DNA of 64,000 nucleotides from Haematococcus lacustris (GCA_030144725.1 JASKMD010000007.1:8357568-8421567); one strand, 5' to 3'. Counted from the first letter of the stretch, positions 1 to 11,774 are shown. Notes: generated by a model not told the origin, from the letters alone. Made by a program: numbers and translations.

Positions 1-2790
1 CGGGGCGGGGCGGGGCGGGGCGGGGCGGGGCGGGGCGGGGCGGGGCGGGGCGGGGCGGGGCGGGGCGGGGCGGGGCGGGGCGGGGCGGGGCGGGGCGGGG
101 CGGGGCGGGGCGGGGCGGGGCGGGGCGGGGCGGGGCGGGGCGGGGCGGGGCGGGGCGGGGCGGGGCGGGGCGGGGCGGGGCGGGGCGGGGCGGGGCGGGG
201 CGGGGCGGGGCGGGGCGGGGCGGGGCGGGGCGGGGCGGGGCGGGGCGGGGCGGGGCGGGGCGGGGCGGGGCGGGGCGGGGCGGGGCGGGGCGGGGCGGGG
301 CGGGGCGGGGCGGGGCGGGGCGGGGCGGGGCGGGGCGGGGCGGGGCGGGGCGGGGCGGGGCGGGGCGGGGCGGGGCGGGGCGGGGCGGGGCGGGGCGGGG
401 CGGGGCGGGGCGGGGCGGGGCGGGGCGGGGCGGGGCGGGGCGGGGCGGGGCGGGGCGGGGCGGGGCGGGGCGGGGCGGGGCGGGGCGGGGCGGGGCGGGG
501 CGGGGCGGGGCGGGGCGGGGCGGGGCGGGGCGGGGCGGGGCGGGGCGGGGCGGGGCGGGGCGGGGCGGGGCGGGGCGGGGCGGGGCGGGGCGGGGCGGGG
601 CGGGGCGGGGCGGGGCGGGGCGGGGCGGGGCGGGGCGGGGCGGGGCGGGGCGGGGCGGGGCGGGGCGGGGCGGGGCGGGGCGGGGCGGGGCGGGGCGGGG
701 CGGGGCGGGGCGGGGCGGGGCGGGGCGGGGCGGGGCGGGGCGGGGCGGGGCGGGGCGGGGCGGGGCGGGGCGGGGCGGGGCGGGGCGGGGCGGGGCGGGG
801 CGGGGCGGGGCGGGGCGGGGCGGGGCGGGGCGGGGCGGGGCGGGGCGGGGCGGGGCGGGGCGGGGCGGGGCGGGGCGGGGCGGGGCGGGGCGGGGCGGGG
901 CGGGGCGGGGCGGGGCGGGGCGGGGCGGGGCGGAGGGCGGGGCGGGGCGGGGCGGAAAGGGCGGGGCGGGGCGGGGCGGAAAGGGCGGGGCGGGGCGGGG
1001 CGGAAAGGGCGGGGCGGGGCGGGGCGGAAAGGGCGGGGCGGGGCGGGGCGGAAAGGGCGGGGCGGGGCGGGGCGGAAAGGGCGGGGCGGGGCGGGGCGGA
1101 AAGGGCGGGGCGGGGCGGGGCGGAAAGGGCGGGGCGGGGCGGGGCGGAAAGGGCGGGGCGGGGCGGGGCGGAAAGGGCGGGGCGGGGCGGGGCGGAAAGG
1201 GCGGGGCGGGGCGGGGCGGAAAGGGCGGGGCGGGGCGGGGCGGAAAGGGCGGGGCGGGGCGGGGCGGAAAGGGCGGGGCGGGGCGGGGCGGAAAGGGCGG
1301 GGCGGGGCGGGGCGGAAAGGGCGGGGCGGGGCGGGGCGGAAAGGGCGGGGCGGGGCGGGGCGGAAAGGGCGGGGCGGGGCGGGGCGGAAAGGGCGGGGCG
1401 GGGCGGGGCGGAAAGGGCGGGGCGGGGCGGGGCGGAAAGGGCGGGGCGGGGCGGGGCGGAAAGGGCGGGGCGGGGCGGGGCGGAAAGGGCGGGGCGGGGC
1501 GGGGCGGAAAGGGCGGGGCGGGGCGGGGCGGAAAGGGCGGGGCGGGGCGGGGCGGAAAGGGCGGGGCGGGGCGGGGCGGAAAGGGCGGGGCGGGGCGGGG
1601 CGGAAAGGGCGGGGCGGGGCGGGGCGGAAAGGGCGGGGCGGGGCGGGGCGGAAAGGGCGGGGCGGGGCGGGGCGGAAAGGGCGGGGCGGGGCGGGGCGGA
1701 AAGGGCGGGGCGGGGCGGGGCGGAAAGGGCGGGGCGGGGCGGGGCGGAAAGGGCGGGGCGGGGCGGGGCGGAAAGGGCGGGGCGGGGCGGGGCGGAAAGG
1801 GCGGGGCGGGGCGGGGCGGAAAGGGCGGGGCGGGGCGGGGCGGAAAGGGCGGGGCGGGGCGGGGCGGAAAGGGCGGGGCGGGGCGGGGCGGAAAGGGCGG
1901 GGCGGGGCGGGGCGGAAAGGGCGGGGCGGGGCGGGGCGGAAAGGGCGGGGCGGGGCGGGGCGGAAAGGGCGGGGCGGGGCGGGGCGGAAAGGGCGGGGCG
2001 GGGCGGGGCGGAAAGGGCGGGGCGGGGCGGGGCGGAAAGGGCGGGGCGGGGCGGGGCGGAAAGGGCGGGGCGGGGCGGGGCGGAAAGGGCGGGGCGGGGC
2101 GGGGCGGAAAGGGCGGGGCGGGGCGGGGCGGAAAGGGCGGGGCGGGGCGGGGCGGAAAGGGCGGGGCGGGGCGGGGCGGAAAGGGCGGGGCGGGGCGGGG
2201 CGGAAAGGGCGGGGCGGGGCGGGGCGGAAAGGGCGGGGCGGGGCGGGGCGGAAAGGGCGGGGCGGGGCGGGGCGGAAAGGGCGGGGCGGGGCGGGGCGGA
2301 AAGGGCGGGGCGGGGCGGGGCGGAAAGGGCGGGGCGGGGGCGGGGCGGGGCGGGGCGGGGCGGGGCGGGGCGGGGCGGGGCGGGGCGGGGCGGGGCGGGG
2401 CGGGGCGGGGCGGGGCGGGGCGGGGCGGGGCGGGGCGGGGCGGGGCGGGGCGGGGCGGGGCGGGGCGGGGCGGGGCGGGGCGGGGCGGGGCGGGGCGGGG
2501 CGGGGCGGGGCGGGGCGGGGCGGGGCGGGGCGGGGCGGGGCGGGGCGGGGCGGGGCGGGGCGGGGCGGGGCGGGGCGGGGCGGGGCGGGGCGGGGCGGGG
2601 CGGGGCGGGGCGGGGCGGGGCGGGGCGGGGCGGGGCGGGGCGGGGCGGGGCGGGGCGGGGCGGGGCGGGGCGGGGCGGGGCGGGGCGGGGCGGGGCGGGG
2701 CGGGGCGGGGCGGGGCGGGGCGGGGCGGGGCGGGGCGGGGCGGGGCGGGGCGGGGCGGGGCGGGGCGGGGCGGGGCGGGGCGGGGCGGGG
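1..2790. repeat. GGGGC pentanucleotide satellite with 24-bp higher-order block
   Basis: Pure (CGGGG)n runs from the window edge to about 930. From about 937 to 2316 the array changes to a 24-bp unit made of three GGGGC steps closed by GGCGGAAAGG, repeated about 57 times almost without variation. It then returns to pure pentamer to 2790. Five is coprime to three and the unit lacks stops, so every frame is open; no coding meaning. The array continues beyond the left edge. G-runs of four make G-quadruplex formation plausible (inference). Confidence 0.98.
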
Positions 2791-2844
2791 TAGCGTGCTA
2801 AGGCACACCGCCGAGAACCGATAACTACCTTCTTTCCCACAGCA

Positions 2845-2997
2845 TGACACGGCCAGGGTTTAGAACGTTTCCCCCGAGGAGTCGAACCTCTGAAGCAGGT
2901 GTGCACGAAGGCCCACCTGCCCCTTTCGCCCACCATGTCACACTGCAGTACAGAAGTACCGTGAGGCGAGCTAGGCTTCGATGAGCCGTTCGCTACA
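2845..2997 (-). repeat. gypsy C 3' LTR (153 bp)
   Basis: Begins TGTAGCGAACGG and ends GGCCGTGTCA on the minus strand. It matches 11775-11927 over its full length except two substitutions (C/T and T/G, plus-strand view). It is directly preceded, in element orientation, by a polypurine tract, which identifies it as the 3' LTR. Confidence 0.85.
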
Positions 2998-3013
2998 TTC
3001 CTCCCCCTCCAAA
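2998..3013 (-). promoter_or_regulatory. gypsy C polypurine tract
   Basis: On the minus strand TTTGGAGGGGGAGGAA sits immediately 5' of the 3' LTR. This is the expected position of the plus-strand DNA primer of an LTR retrotransposon. Confidence 0.7.
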
Positions 3014-3070
3014 GAGGAAACGTTCCGCCCTCGTGAGAACACGAGGACTCGCAACACTATAGCAGTGATG

Positions 3071-3889
3071 CTAGGACAAACCATGCACTGCATTATATGC
3101 AGTCAACACTTCCTGGCAGTTCACAAGGTTATTCCTTGGCTCCCATGTGTTGTAAGAGTCATCATAACCTTGCCACTTGACCAAATAGCCACGTGCTTTA
3201 CCAGCACGGATACCACGATGGGCGAGCAGCTTCTCAAGCTCATACAGAGGCGCCTCGTCCAGCCAATCCACAGGAGGAGGCAAGTGGGGATGCTCACTTG
3301 TGTAGGGTCTCAGCAGAGCAACATGGAACACAGGGTGCATGCGTGCCATGGCAGGAGGCAGGTCCAGGCGCACAGCAACAGGACCTATATGTTCCAGCAC
3401 CTTAAATGGTCCAATGAACCTAGGCAACAACTTCTTAGCCTTACCTGGCTTCAGCCTGAGGTTCTTGGTGCTCAGCAGCACTAGCTGACCAGGGCTGAAC
3501 TCCACATCCCTGCGTCCCTTGTTGGCCAGATAGGCCTGACGCTGCTGAGCTTGCTCCATGAAATGGCGGGCCTGCTTGACATTACTCTGCCACCACTCAG
3601 ACAGCTTCCTGGCAGAGGGACAGTACACCTCACCTGGCAGTTCCAGCAGAGCCGGCGTCAGAGGTGACTGGCCAGTGTTGACCAGGAAGGGCGTGGACTG
3701 GATGGATTCCTGCCAGCTGTTGATCACAGCGAACTCAGCCAGTGACAGGAAGAAAGGCCAGTCAGACTGGGCAGGGGAGATGTAATGACGAAGCATTTCC
3801 TCCAGGGTATGACTATACCTCTCTGCTTGACCATCAGACTCAGGATGGTAAGCACTGGATTTACATTCATTTACACCAAGAATGGCCAT
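3071..3889 (-). pseudogene. gypsy C integrase C-terminal half with chromodomain
   Basis: This 272-residue reading frame carries the end of the integrase catalytic core (AYHPESDGQAERYSHTLEEM, with the catalytic Glu). A GPY/F-like module follows (LLPRFIGPFKVLEHIGPVAV), then a chromodomain near the C-terminus (YLVKWQGYDDSYNTWEPRNN). A chromodomain after the GPY/F module defines chromoviruses, where it steers integration by binding modified histones. The frame starts after an in-frame TGA at about 3906 that separates it from the second catalytic Asp (ISDRGSHF, readable at about 3910-3945). The peptide is therefore a fragment of a broken pol. Confidence 0.85.
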
Positions 3890-3971
3890 AACTGACGCTC
3901 AGAAATGATTAGTAAAGTGAGAGCCCCTATCAGAGATGATTTCTCTGGGCACTCCATGGTGTTTAACATTA

Positions 3972-4529
3972 TCAATTCATAGACATAGCGTTCATAGACT
4001 CACGGCATGGCACAAAGTGTACCATTTTAGATAGCCTATCCACAAAGACAGCAATGGCATCAAAACCATGATCACCGGGTGGTAGTTTAGTGATTAAATC
4101 CATAGACATGGACTCCCATCTGTCATAAGGTATGGCCAGTGGTGTGAGTAACCCGCGAGGTCTGGTATTCACAGACTTGTTGCGCTGGCATGCGTCACAG
4201 TTACTCACATAGTGCCGCACTTCAGATCTCATGCGTGGCCACCAGAATATCCTGGAGATACGCTCCAGCGTCTTGGTGATACCCACATGACCTGCAAACT
4301 GTGCATCATGCATCTCCACCAATATCCTGGCTTTGAGATCTGGGCAGTGGGGAACCACTATCTGATTCTTGCCCTTGGTACGATACAGGCCATGCTTGTC
4401 TAGATCATATTGATCCACAGTGCTGGCAAAGGCCTCATCTGCTGCATACGCTGCCCGGAGCTGCTCTGTCATATTGACAGCGTGCAAAGGGTGCACAGGC
4501 AAAGGAGGTGGGGGCAGGGGTTGTTCCAA
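3972..4529 (-). pseudogene. gypsy C integrase N-terminal zinc domain and start of core
   Basis: Contains the HHCC zinc-binding domain (MHDAQFAGH, then CDACQRNK) and the first catalytic Asp in SMDLITKLPP, followed by FVDRLSKMVHFVP. It overlaps the end of the RT/RNase H frame (4469-6406) in another frame, so a frameshift separates it from the upstream polyprotein. It ends prematurely at 3972, about 80 bases before the next integrase piece resumes in a different frame. Confidence 0.82.
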
Positions 4530-6406
4530 AACCAGCTGACCTGCTGCGGCTGCTGAATGGCGGGCTGAGCAGGCTGCACCACGCCAGCTTCCTCCCCCTC
4601 CAAAAGGCGCTTCCTGCTCCTGGTCATAACCATGACAGTGTTGCTGGCAGGAGCATCAGGTATGCGAGACAGAGGGTCAGCAGGGTTAGTATCTCCAGGT
4701 AGGTACTCAATGGTAAAATCATACCGGGAGAGAAACTCCAACCACCTAGTCTGGCGTCTTGACAAGACTTTTTGTGTTTTTAAAGCTACTAAGGGTTTGT
4801 GGTCTGTATACAACGTGAAGGGAACACCCTCCAGGTAGCAACGCCATTCTTTACATGCAGTAATAATTGCAAGTAGTTCCTGTTCACCAGTGGTGTAGTT
4901 CTTTTCAGCTGGAATCAGCTTCTTGCTTAAATAAGCCAGAGGATAGCCCTCCTGCATGAGTACTGCACCTACGCCTTGCAAAGAGGCGTCACAGTAAACC
5001 TGAAATGGTTTAGTAATATCTGGGATTTTGAGTAAAGGTACCCTTGAAAAGGCATGCTTAAGAGCATCAAAAGCTTGTAATTTATCATCAGGCCACTTAT
5101 GCCAATTGAAGTCAGCACTTGCTTCACCAGTCAGGTCAGTTAGAGGTGCTGAAATAGCACAGAAATTGTGTACAAACTTTGCAGCACCCAGAAATTGCTG
5201 CATGGCAGTCAGGCTGCGTGGCACAGGCCAGGAAGTGATAGACTTCACTTTATCAGGGTCAACAGCTATGCCCTGGTCACTGGCAATGTGACCCAGGAAG
5301 TTGAGTGCAGTTTTAAGGAACTCACACTTTGATAGCTTAGCTTTGAACTGATGCTTACGTAATAACTCAAGGACCCTCCTCAAATGTGTGAAGTGTTCTG
5401 GCACAGTTTTAGACATGATGAGAATATCATCTATGTACACAAGGGCACAGTCATTAATGACATCAGCAAAGGCATTGTGCATCACACGTTGAAACGTGGT
5501 TGGCGCATTGGTTAGGCCAAAGCACAGAACCTTAAACTGATAAAGGCCACTGGGTGTCCTGAAGGCTGTCTTAGGGACATCCTCATTAGGTATCCTGATC
5601 TGGTGACAACCAGCTTGCAGGTCTAGTGACGAAAACATCGTGCACCCAGTTAACCTGTGAAACAGGTCATCCACTCGAGGTAGTGGGTACTGATCTCTAA
5701 GTGTGATCTTATTTAGCTGACGATAGTCTACACACATCCTTAACTCACCTGACTTCTTTTTGACAAAGAGGACAGGGGCAGCGTAGGGAGAAGAGGAGGG
5801 TTCAATGATGCCCTGCTCCAAGAAGGCTGCAACCTGCTTCTTCATCTCCAGAAGCTCTGGCTGGCTCATCTTATATGATGGTAAGGCTGGTGGCTTACAG
5901 CCAGGCTGAAGAGGGATGGTGTACCCTACTGGGCGCTGAGGGGGTAGGGTATTAAAGGGTGCGAAGACATCGTCGTACTCAGATATGAGTGCTGTCAGCT
6001 GAGGTGCAACTGCAGGGGGTATAGAGGTAGGGTAGTTGATAGAGGGGGTAGAAGGTAAGGATGTTGAGTGAGAGTGAGGGTCAGGATAAGGGGACAGCTG
6101 ATTAGCTGGAGCAGGGGTTGGGTGATGGATAAGTGGGCAAGAGGGTGAGGTGGTTGAGAGAGAGCGAAGGTCAGGTATGTGGGACAGCTGATTAGCTGGA
6201 GAAGGGGTTGGGTAATGGATGGGTGAGTTAGAGGGTGGGGTAGAAGCTGGAGAGTAGGGGTCAGGTATATGGGACAGCAAATTAGCTGGATTAGGGGTTT
6301 GGTAGTTGATAGGTGGGGCAGAGGGTAAGGTTATTGATTGAGAGTGGGGGTCAGGTTGAGGGGGCAGCAAATTAGCTGGATCAGAGGTAGGGTGCACGGA
6401 CAGCAT
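4469..6406 (-). pseudogene. gypsy C reverse transcriptase and RNase H
   Basis: This 645-residue frame opens with a Pro/Ser-rich repeat, then a Ty3/gypsy RT. Visible motifs are VLFVKKKSGELRMCVDYRQL, FSSLDLQAGCHQI and the active site LVYIDDIL at about 5430-5450 (YIDD). A thumb/connection region follows, then RNase H (FQVYCDASLQGVGAVL, TGEQELLAII, TDHKPLVALK) and WLEFLSRYDFTIEYLPG before a basic linker. The domain core looks intact. The last about 20 residues are frameshifted nonsense, and the integrase continues in another frame. It copies element RNA to DNA in virus-like particles in the cytoplasm when functional. Confidence 0.9.
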
Positions 6407-6480
6407 ACTTGCTGGGGTGGGGGTAGGGTCATTGATTAGAGGGGCAGAGGGTAGGGTAGTTGGTAGGTGAGTTAAAGGGT
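6040..6480 (-). repeat. 90-bp in-frame repeat in gypsy C protease-RT linker
   Basis: The segment containing attagctgga recurs about every 90 bp (near 6100, 6190, 6281 and 6371). On the minus strand it encodes about four 30-residue Pro/Ser/His-rich units ending PANQLS or PANLLS ahead of the RT. A period divisible by three is consistent with expansion while still coding. Confidence 0.7.
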
Positions 6481-6599
6481 AGGGTTGTTGAGATCAAGGC
6501 AACCAGAGATTGGTCATCCTTTCTTAACCACTTGTAAGCCACCTTAGCTGGCACTGTGGCTGGCTTGTGCCTTCTCAGGATATGGGCACAGAGGGGGCC

Positions 6600-7215
6600 A
6601 TAATGGGCGCTGCAGGCTCCACTTGAGCACCGTCTTAATAGACGCCAACTGTACTGTAATAGTAAGTGCCAGATAGTCTAGCAACACACCATTCAACTGT
6701 AACCAGTCACTGCCCATCAGAGGCAGAAAACCTCTTAGGCATCACCAACAACTCAACCCTGCAGCTCAGGGTCTGCACATTCAACTGGACGCTGCAGCAT
6801 GCGTGCACAACACAATTTGCCCATTGGCAACAAGGAATTCCTTGGGCTGCTTCAGTTCATAACTGCAAAGTTTATTGCTCAACAGCAACATAGTTGATAA
6901 AGTTGGCAGCTGCCCCACTGTCAAGCAGCATGGTGCAATCATGTACATTCACTTTGCATTAGAACGAGAGGTGTAATACACAGTCGTCTGGTGCATGACC
7001 CATGGGCAGACTTGCCTCATCTGTGAGCACAGGAGCATGGAGGCAGGGGCTGAACAGTCAGCAGGACGACTCCCACCTTGAATGGTGTGGTAGCTGCTGC
7101 TACTGCTACTGACATTCCAGTATGGGCCACGAGGGGCCGCAGCTGGACCACATCCTTCAGCCGGGCCAGAGAAGCCTTGGCATACGGTCCATCTGCTTAT
7201 GAGGCACAAAGGCAA
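6600..7215 (-). pseudogene. gypsy C aspartic protease remnant
   Basis: At about 6893-6940 the minus strand reads LLDSGAAANFINYVAVEQ, the retropepsin active-site motif (DSG) with its hydrophobic flanks. A stop follows directly, and later protease sequence (QPKEFLVANGQIVL, about 6815-6860) lies in another frame. Protease is therefore present but broken. The DNA from here to 6480 is the decayed link to RT. Confidence 0.65.
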
Positions 7216-7957
7216 CCATAGGTGGTGCAGGTGGGCGACGTCCCACTTGTATGGTGGCTACTGCAAAGAGTACCTTCTGTGCATTCACAGCAGCCTTACT
7301 AGCATCAGTAAGTGTGGGGTCATGCATAAGTGCAAGATCATGCACAACACGTGCTTGCACCTCAGGGGTAAAGCCCCTAATGAAGGTGGTAACCAGCATC
7401 AATGGCGCCATGCAGGTGGCACCTGCCACAGTCTGAGTACTTCTAAACTCTGTAATGTAGGCATTGAGGGTTGAACCTGCTGACATGGACAGTGCACAAG
7501 GGTCCAACAACCTCCTGCGGTGCACATCTGAAAACATTGCGCGGGTCATCACCAGCCATCTCCTTGAAAGAAGAGCGCAGGTATGCCCATGTTGGCCTAG
7601 TGCCACACTCCGGGAAATTAAGGCCTGGCTGGCTTGGAAAACCTGAGAGTTGAGTTCTGAAACTTGGTATGTAGGCTGCTGTGACCTAGGGGATGACAAG
7701 ACTCTCTTGGGCCAAAGTGTAATTCTCACTCGCTGTCGAGTTGCTGAGCCAGGTGTGGGGCTGTGACCCTGATTTTGGCTAAGGGAGTTGGCACCGAGTG
7801 ACCAAAGTGACTTTTCATAAAATGTGAGTATGAGCGATTGTAGAGGGCGGTTACAGCTGCCCAACCTAGTAGGTGGCATGCAAAACGTCCAAGCCAGTGA
7901 TAAGTTATGGCCCACTTTAGGTGACCCTGCGGAGGGTTTAGTACCCCTCTTGCCCAA
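7157..7957 (-). pseudogene. gypsy C gag remnant
   Basis: The C-terminal half of this 266-residue frame resembles retrotransposon gag/capsid: LNAYITEFRSTQTVAG, then FIRGFTPEVQARVVHDLALM and a SKAAVNAQK helix. The N-terminal half is translated repeat DNA (see 7768-7925). No zinc knuckle was recognised. Gag would form the particle shell; this copy has lost its start. Confidence 0.55.
7768..7925. repeat. dispersed repeat, partner of 30340-30485
   Basis: Shares interrupted blocks (ggctaagggagttgg, accaaagtga, tgagtatgagcg, taacctagta) in the same order with 30340-30485 inside element X. It is probably a fragment of the same mobile family lodged in gypsy C. Confidence 0.6.
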
Positions 7958-8200
7958 AGGGGGGGTGACGTGACCCTCCGCAGGGTCAGAGGTGACCCTC
8001 CGCAGGGTTTTGTGACCCTCCGCAGGGTCAGATGTGACCCTCCACAGGGTTTTGTGACCCTGCGCAGGGTTAAGTACCCCTCTTGGCCTTAGGGGGGGTG
8101 GCTTGACCCTGCGCAGGGTCAGACGTGACCCTCCGCAGGGTTACGTGACCCTGCGGAGGGTCAGACGATTTAGGCATTCCTGACCCTGCGGAGGGTCAAC
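7955..8200. repeat. cluster of TGACCCT(C/G)CGCAGGGTCA palindromes
   Basis: About ten copies of an 18-bp near-palindrome. TGACCCTGCGCAGGGTCA is perfectly self-complementary; the commoner form with CCGC has one mismatch. They are interspersed with a short GTACCCCTCTTG-AGGGGGGGTG module. The same unit recurs at 10553-10975. Confidence 0.85.
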
Positions 8201-9019
8201 TGTGGCATGGAAAACATCAAGTTGCATGGAGGCTTGCATGGGGGTTTCGCAAAAGAACCGCGAAGGAAGCAAAGGAATCGCGAAGGGCATCTTGACTGCC
8301 CGCCAAGCTGGCATGCTGCATAATGGCAGCCAGGAGCAGCCAGGTGCAGCGAACATGACATCGTCGCGAGAAGGGTAGCCACGAGCTAGACAGCCATCTC
8401 TAGCCAGGAGCCTTACAGCATTCGCGACCAGCCATAGCAATCATGTCAGGCGATAGGATCAAGAGGCAGCACTGTACACAGCACACGCATATCGCAGGAG
8501 CTAGCAGCCAGGAGCAGCTAGGAGCAGCCAGGAGCAAATCGCAGCCTCATTCGTAGAAGACATCGCAAACGCAATACGCAAAAGAGGCATAGTGATGTTA
8601 GCGATGTAGCCATGCCAGCCAGCCATCGCCAGCTAGCAGCCTTTAACATAGCATATCGCAGCCTAATGCAAGTTATTGGCAGCATGCAGCCTCATCGCAA
8701 CCGCGACCAGGTCGAGCGAAAGGAGCAGAAAGCGCAGCGAGATAGAGAGCAGAAGGTGCAGGAAGGCTCATGTGGCGTGGCTTGCTTGCAGGTGGAGCGC
8801 CAAGATTCCGAAACAAGATCAACATGGCACAGCTAAGAGGACAGTCAAGAGCTAGGAGCCAGGAAGTGTAGCCATTGGAAGGAGCAGTTAGAAGCTGTAG
8901 CGGCAATGATGAGCGGCAATGATGAGCGGCACCGATGAAAGGCAATCATGAGCAGCACCCTCCCATTTCCCCCCATCACACACTCCACTCTACAAATGGT
9001 GAGTGGCTTGCTGTTGCTC
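8201..9019. other. no gene seen
   Basis: Contains scattered gccaggagcagc and tcgcag repeats and short open frames without family signatures. I see no coding evidence. Confidence 0.5.
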
Positions 9020-9600
9020 CATGTACCCAGTCTGACTGCTAGCATGCCCTTGGTAACTGCAGGTTCTAATGGTCACACCCATCCCCCTTTTCCACTACCA
9101 ATACCACCACCACCAGCACCTCCCCTCCCCCTTTCCTTTCTTTATAAACCCACTTCCCCTTTCCCCGTCACCTCTCCCCAGACATCCCAGCAGCCAGGAG
9201 AAAGCCCACCCCATCCACCCTCTTTCCACCACCACCACCACCACCACCTCCCTTCCCCCTCTCTCTCCCTCTCCCCTCCCATACTCCCATACTCCCATAC
9301 TCCCAAGCCTCCCTTCCCCTCTCCTACCCTTCGATTTACGCGGCATCGCAGCCCCACCTCACCCTACCTTCCCTTCCCTACACCCTATACTCCTCATCGC
9401 AATCCCACCCCACTGGCGCATGGGAGATGTTGCCTGGTGATATGGTAAGGCCACGGTGATAGCTAACACAGTGCCCAGCCTGGTCACCCTACCGCACGTG
9501 CACGCCCCTTGGTTGCAGGTCTGATGGGCACCTCCCCTCCACTCTCCCTACACAACCAACCCCTCCCAATTCATCCTCCCCCGCCCCCGCCCCCGCTCCC
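9020..9600. repeat. C/T-rich dispersed repeat, inverted relative at 61360-61960
   Basis: Pyrimidine-rich tract with CCA microsatellite (about 9225-9250) followed by a recognisable unique block (cgcatgggagatgttgcctgg, gtgcccagcctggtcaccct, ccttggttgcaggtctgatg). That block occurs in reverse complement at 61360-61620, and partly at 58950-59075. It is a member of a dispersed family of unknown class. Confidence 0.75.
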
Positions 9601-9720
9601 TCCCCCTTGGCGTAGCAGCCTGGAACGTGCAACCTGGAGCGAGCAGCCTGGGGCGGGCAGCCTGGAGCGGGCAGCCTGGAGCGGGCAGCATCAGACATAC
9701 AACCACCCCCTCTCCCCCTT

Positions 9721-9860
9721 TAGCCCAGCCCAGCCCAGCCCAGCCCAGCCTTGCCCAGCCCAGCCCTGCCCAGCCCAGCCCAGCCCAGCCCAGCTTGAAG
9801 CTTAACAGCCCAGCCCAGCCCAGCTTAGCTTGATGGTTAACAGCCCAGCCCAGGCTGGAG
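9721..9860. repeat. CAGCC pentanucleotide array
   Basis: A short, imperfect (CAGCC)n tract interrupted by gcttgaagcttaa. It is the complement of the GGGCT satellite at 62282-62816, so the same pentamer family appears at both ends of the window. Confidence 0.85.
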
Positions 9861-10552
9861 CTTAACAGTCCCGTTATGAGGTGTTTGCCCATAGCAAGCA
9901 TGGCCCAGCAGCCAGGAGTTGGGTGCTATGGGGCAGTGACCGCCAGCCCGCCCCTTGTTGTTGAAGGTTTGACGGTAACCCTCCTGCCTTTTGGCCCCTT
10001 CCTCCTTCCCTTTCCTGTCCCACCACCACCACCACCACTTCCCAGTCCGCCACCCCGTCTACTTCCCCCCTCCCTAAAGGCCAGCCTTGGGCGGGCAGCA
10101 TGGAGCGCAAGTAGTAGCAGCCAGCCTACTCTAGTCATTCCATGCCCATGGTGGTGTGGTGGTGTGGTGGTGGTGGTGTTGTTATGGTGTTGTTGGTGCC
10201 CATGGTGGTGTGTTGGTATGGTGTTGTTGTCACTTGTCACCTTATGTGAAGGTGTTGCAAGGCGTTAGTGCATCAATGCATTTGCTAGACATTTCCGTAG
10301 GGAGGTGCCGCGGGGTGATGGTGCATCGAGACATGTGCTAAGGAGTAGCGTAGTGGGGTGTTGCGGGGTGTTTGGTTGTCGAGATATGTGTTTTGCGGAG
10401 GTGTATCGAGGTTGTATAAGATGTTTTAACGTGGTGACATGTACTTTGCGGCATCTTTGCGAGTTGTTGTGAAGTGTTAGAGCGTGGAGACGTATGTTTG
10501 GTAGTGCCTAAGCGAGGAATTGCAAGTTGTGTTAACGTTGAGACATGTGCAA
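9861..10552. other. low-complexity DNA, no gene seen
   Basis: C-rich runs, a GGT/GTT microsatellite at about 10145-10220 and then AT-balanced sequence with tgttttgcgg and gacatgtg repeats. No supported coding region. Confidence 0.5.
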
Positions 10553-10975
10553 GTAATGCCTAGGAAATGAGCTAGCTGTGACCCTCCGCAGGGTCAGAAA
10601 TGCCTAGGAAATGAGCCAGCGGTGACCCTCCGCAGGGTCAGAAATGCCTAGGAAATGAGCCGGCTGTGACCCTCCGCAGGGTCAGGAATGCCTAGGAAAT
10701 GAGCCGGAGGTGACCCTCCGCAGGGTCAGAAATGCCTAGGAAATGAGCCGGCTGTGACCCTCCGCAGGGTCAGAAATGCCTAGGAAATGAGCCATCGGTG
10801 ACCCTCCGCAGGGTCAGAAATGCCTAGGAAATGAGCCGGAGGTGACCCTCCGCAGGGTCAGAATTGCCTAGGAAGCGAGCCTAGCGGTGACCCTCCGCAG
10901 GGTCAGGCCTGACCCTGCGGAGGGTCACCCTGACCCTGCGGAGAATATGTGCGAACCTGCGGAGGGTCACACTAA
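10553..10975. repeat. 44-bp tandem repeat carrying the TGACCCTCCGCAGGGTCA palindrome
   Basis: About eight tandem copies. Each is a gaaatgcctaggaaatgagc spacer followed by the 18-bp near-palindrome, and the last copies decay into inverted forms (tgaccctgcggagggtca). The unit is the same palindrome as at 7955-8200, so the two clusters bracket the 8.2-10.5 kb insert inside gypsy C. Confidence 0.9.
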
Positions 10976-11159
10976 CCCTAACTGAAACCGCGATTACAGC
11001 TCAACCACTTCGAGTTAGACGGAGTTATTGACGGCGATGGGTCGCCCTTGCGATGGGCTATCCGCGGTAAACCTCAACGGAAACTGCCGTCTCGGCCTTA
11101 ATTACCCGGAATGCATGAGCAAGGATGTGGACATTGCCGGTGGCAAGGTACCACATTTC

Positions 11160-11774
11160 TCATGCCTTGCCTATCAAGAACTTAGTCAATGCAACAGCCG
11201 GGTCTATGCACAAATATGCACAAAGGACCTCAAGGTCCTCACAGAGAGTCTCTGTTACCCGAGATGTGGCAAGACACAGGTCTGTCCTTATGACCTTAAA
11301 CCTGGGCGAGGAGGCTGACACAGTGAGTGGTGCATTGGCAGGCAAAGCAACCTGAGACGAGGGCAAACTGCCCTACTGCGTCGAATGTGGCGCAGCGGGT
11401 GCGACATGTGCATTAGGTGCAGCGGTCGACAAGGCTGGTGCAGCAAGTGCAACTTTAGTAGTAGAAGTACCACTCAGGTCCAGCTCAGGTTCAGGTCGAG
11501 CTGACTGCGAATACTGGCTGCGAATCGCTGCCACCATCTGCTCACCACTCACCACCGCGTTTTGTTGGCCATAGAGACGCTCCAATTCAGCGACCTCAGC
11601 TCCAATCCGAACGGCTTTGTTTTGGGAGGCTTTCAGGTGCGCAGTCGCTCCTACCAGCTGTTGATGCTCTGTTGCAACTGCTGGGCGTAGAGAAACAAAG
11701 GCTTGATCTCCAAATGGAGTGTTCTCCGTCCGTTGGTCCCCGCCATGCGGAGGTTCCTTTTTGGCAGTCAGGCA
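11160..11774 (-). pseudogene. possible gypsy C gag N-terminal remnant
   Basis: Directly inside the right LTR the minus strand stays open for about 130 residues. It includes a helical stretch (AEVAELERLYGQQNAVVSG) and then a Pro/Ala-rich tail ending at 11373. A second short frame (11160-11366) reads FKVIRTDLCLATSRVTETLC. Position and orientation fit the start of gag. No ATG begins the long frame, and I recognise no domain. Confidence 0.35.

Noticed and set aside
1..2790. Telomeric repeat
   Set aside because: The unit GGGGC/GGCGGAAAGG is not a known telomere motif (green algal TTTTAGGG or TTTAGGG is absent).
9069..9448. Pro/His-rich ORFs in the C/T tract
   Set aside because: Low-complexity translation; no start context or domain.
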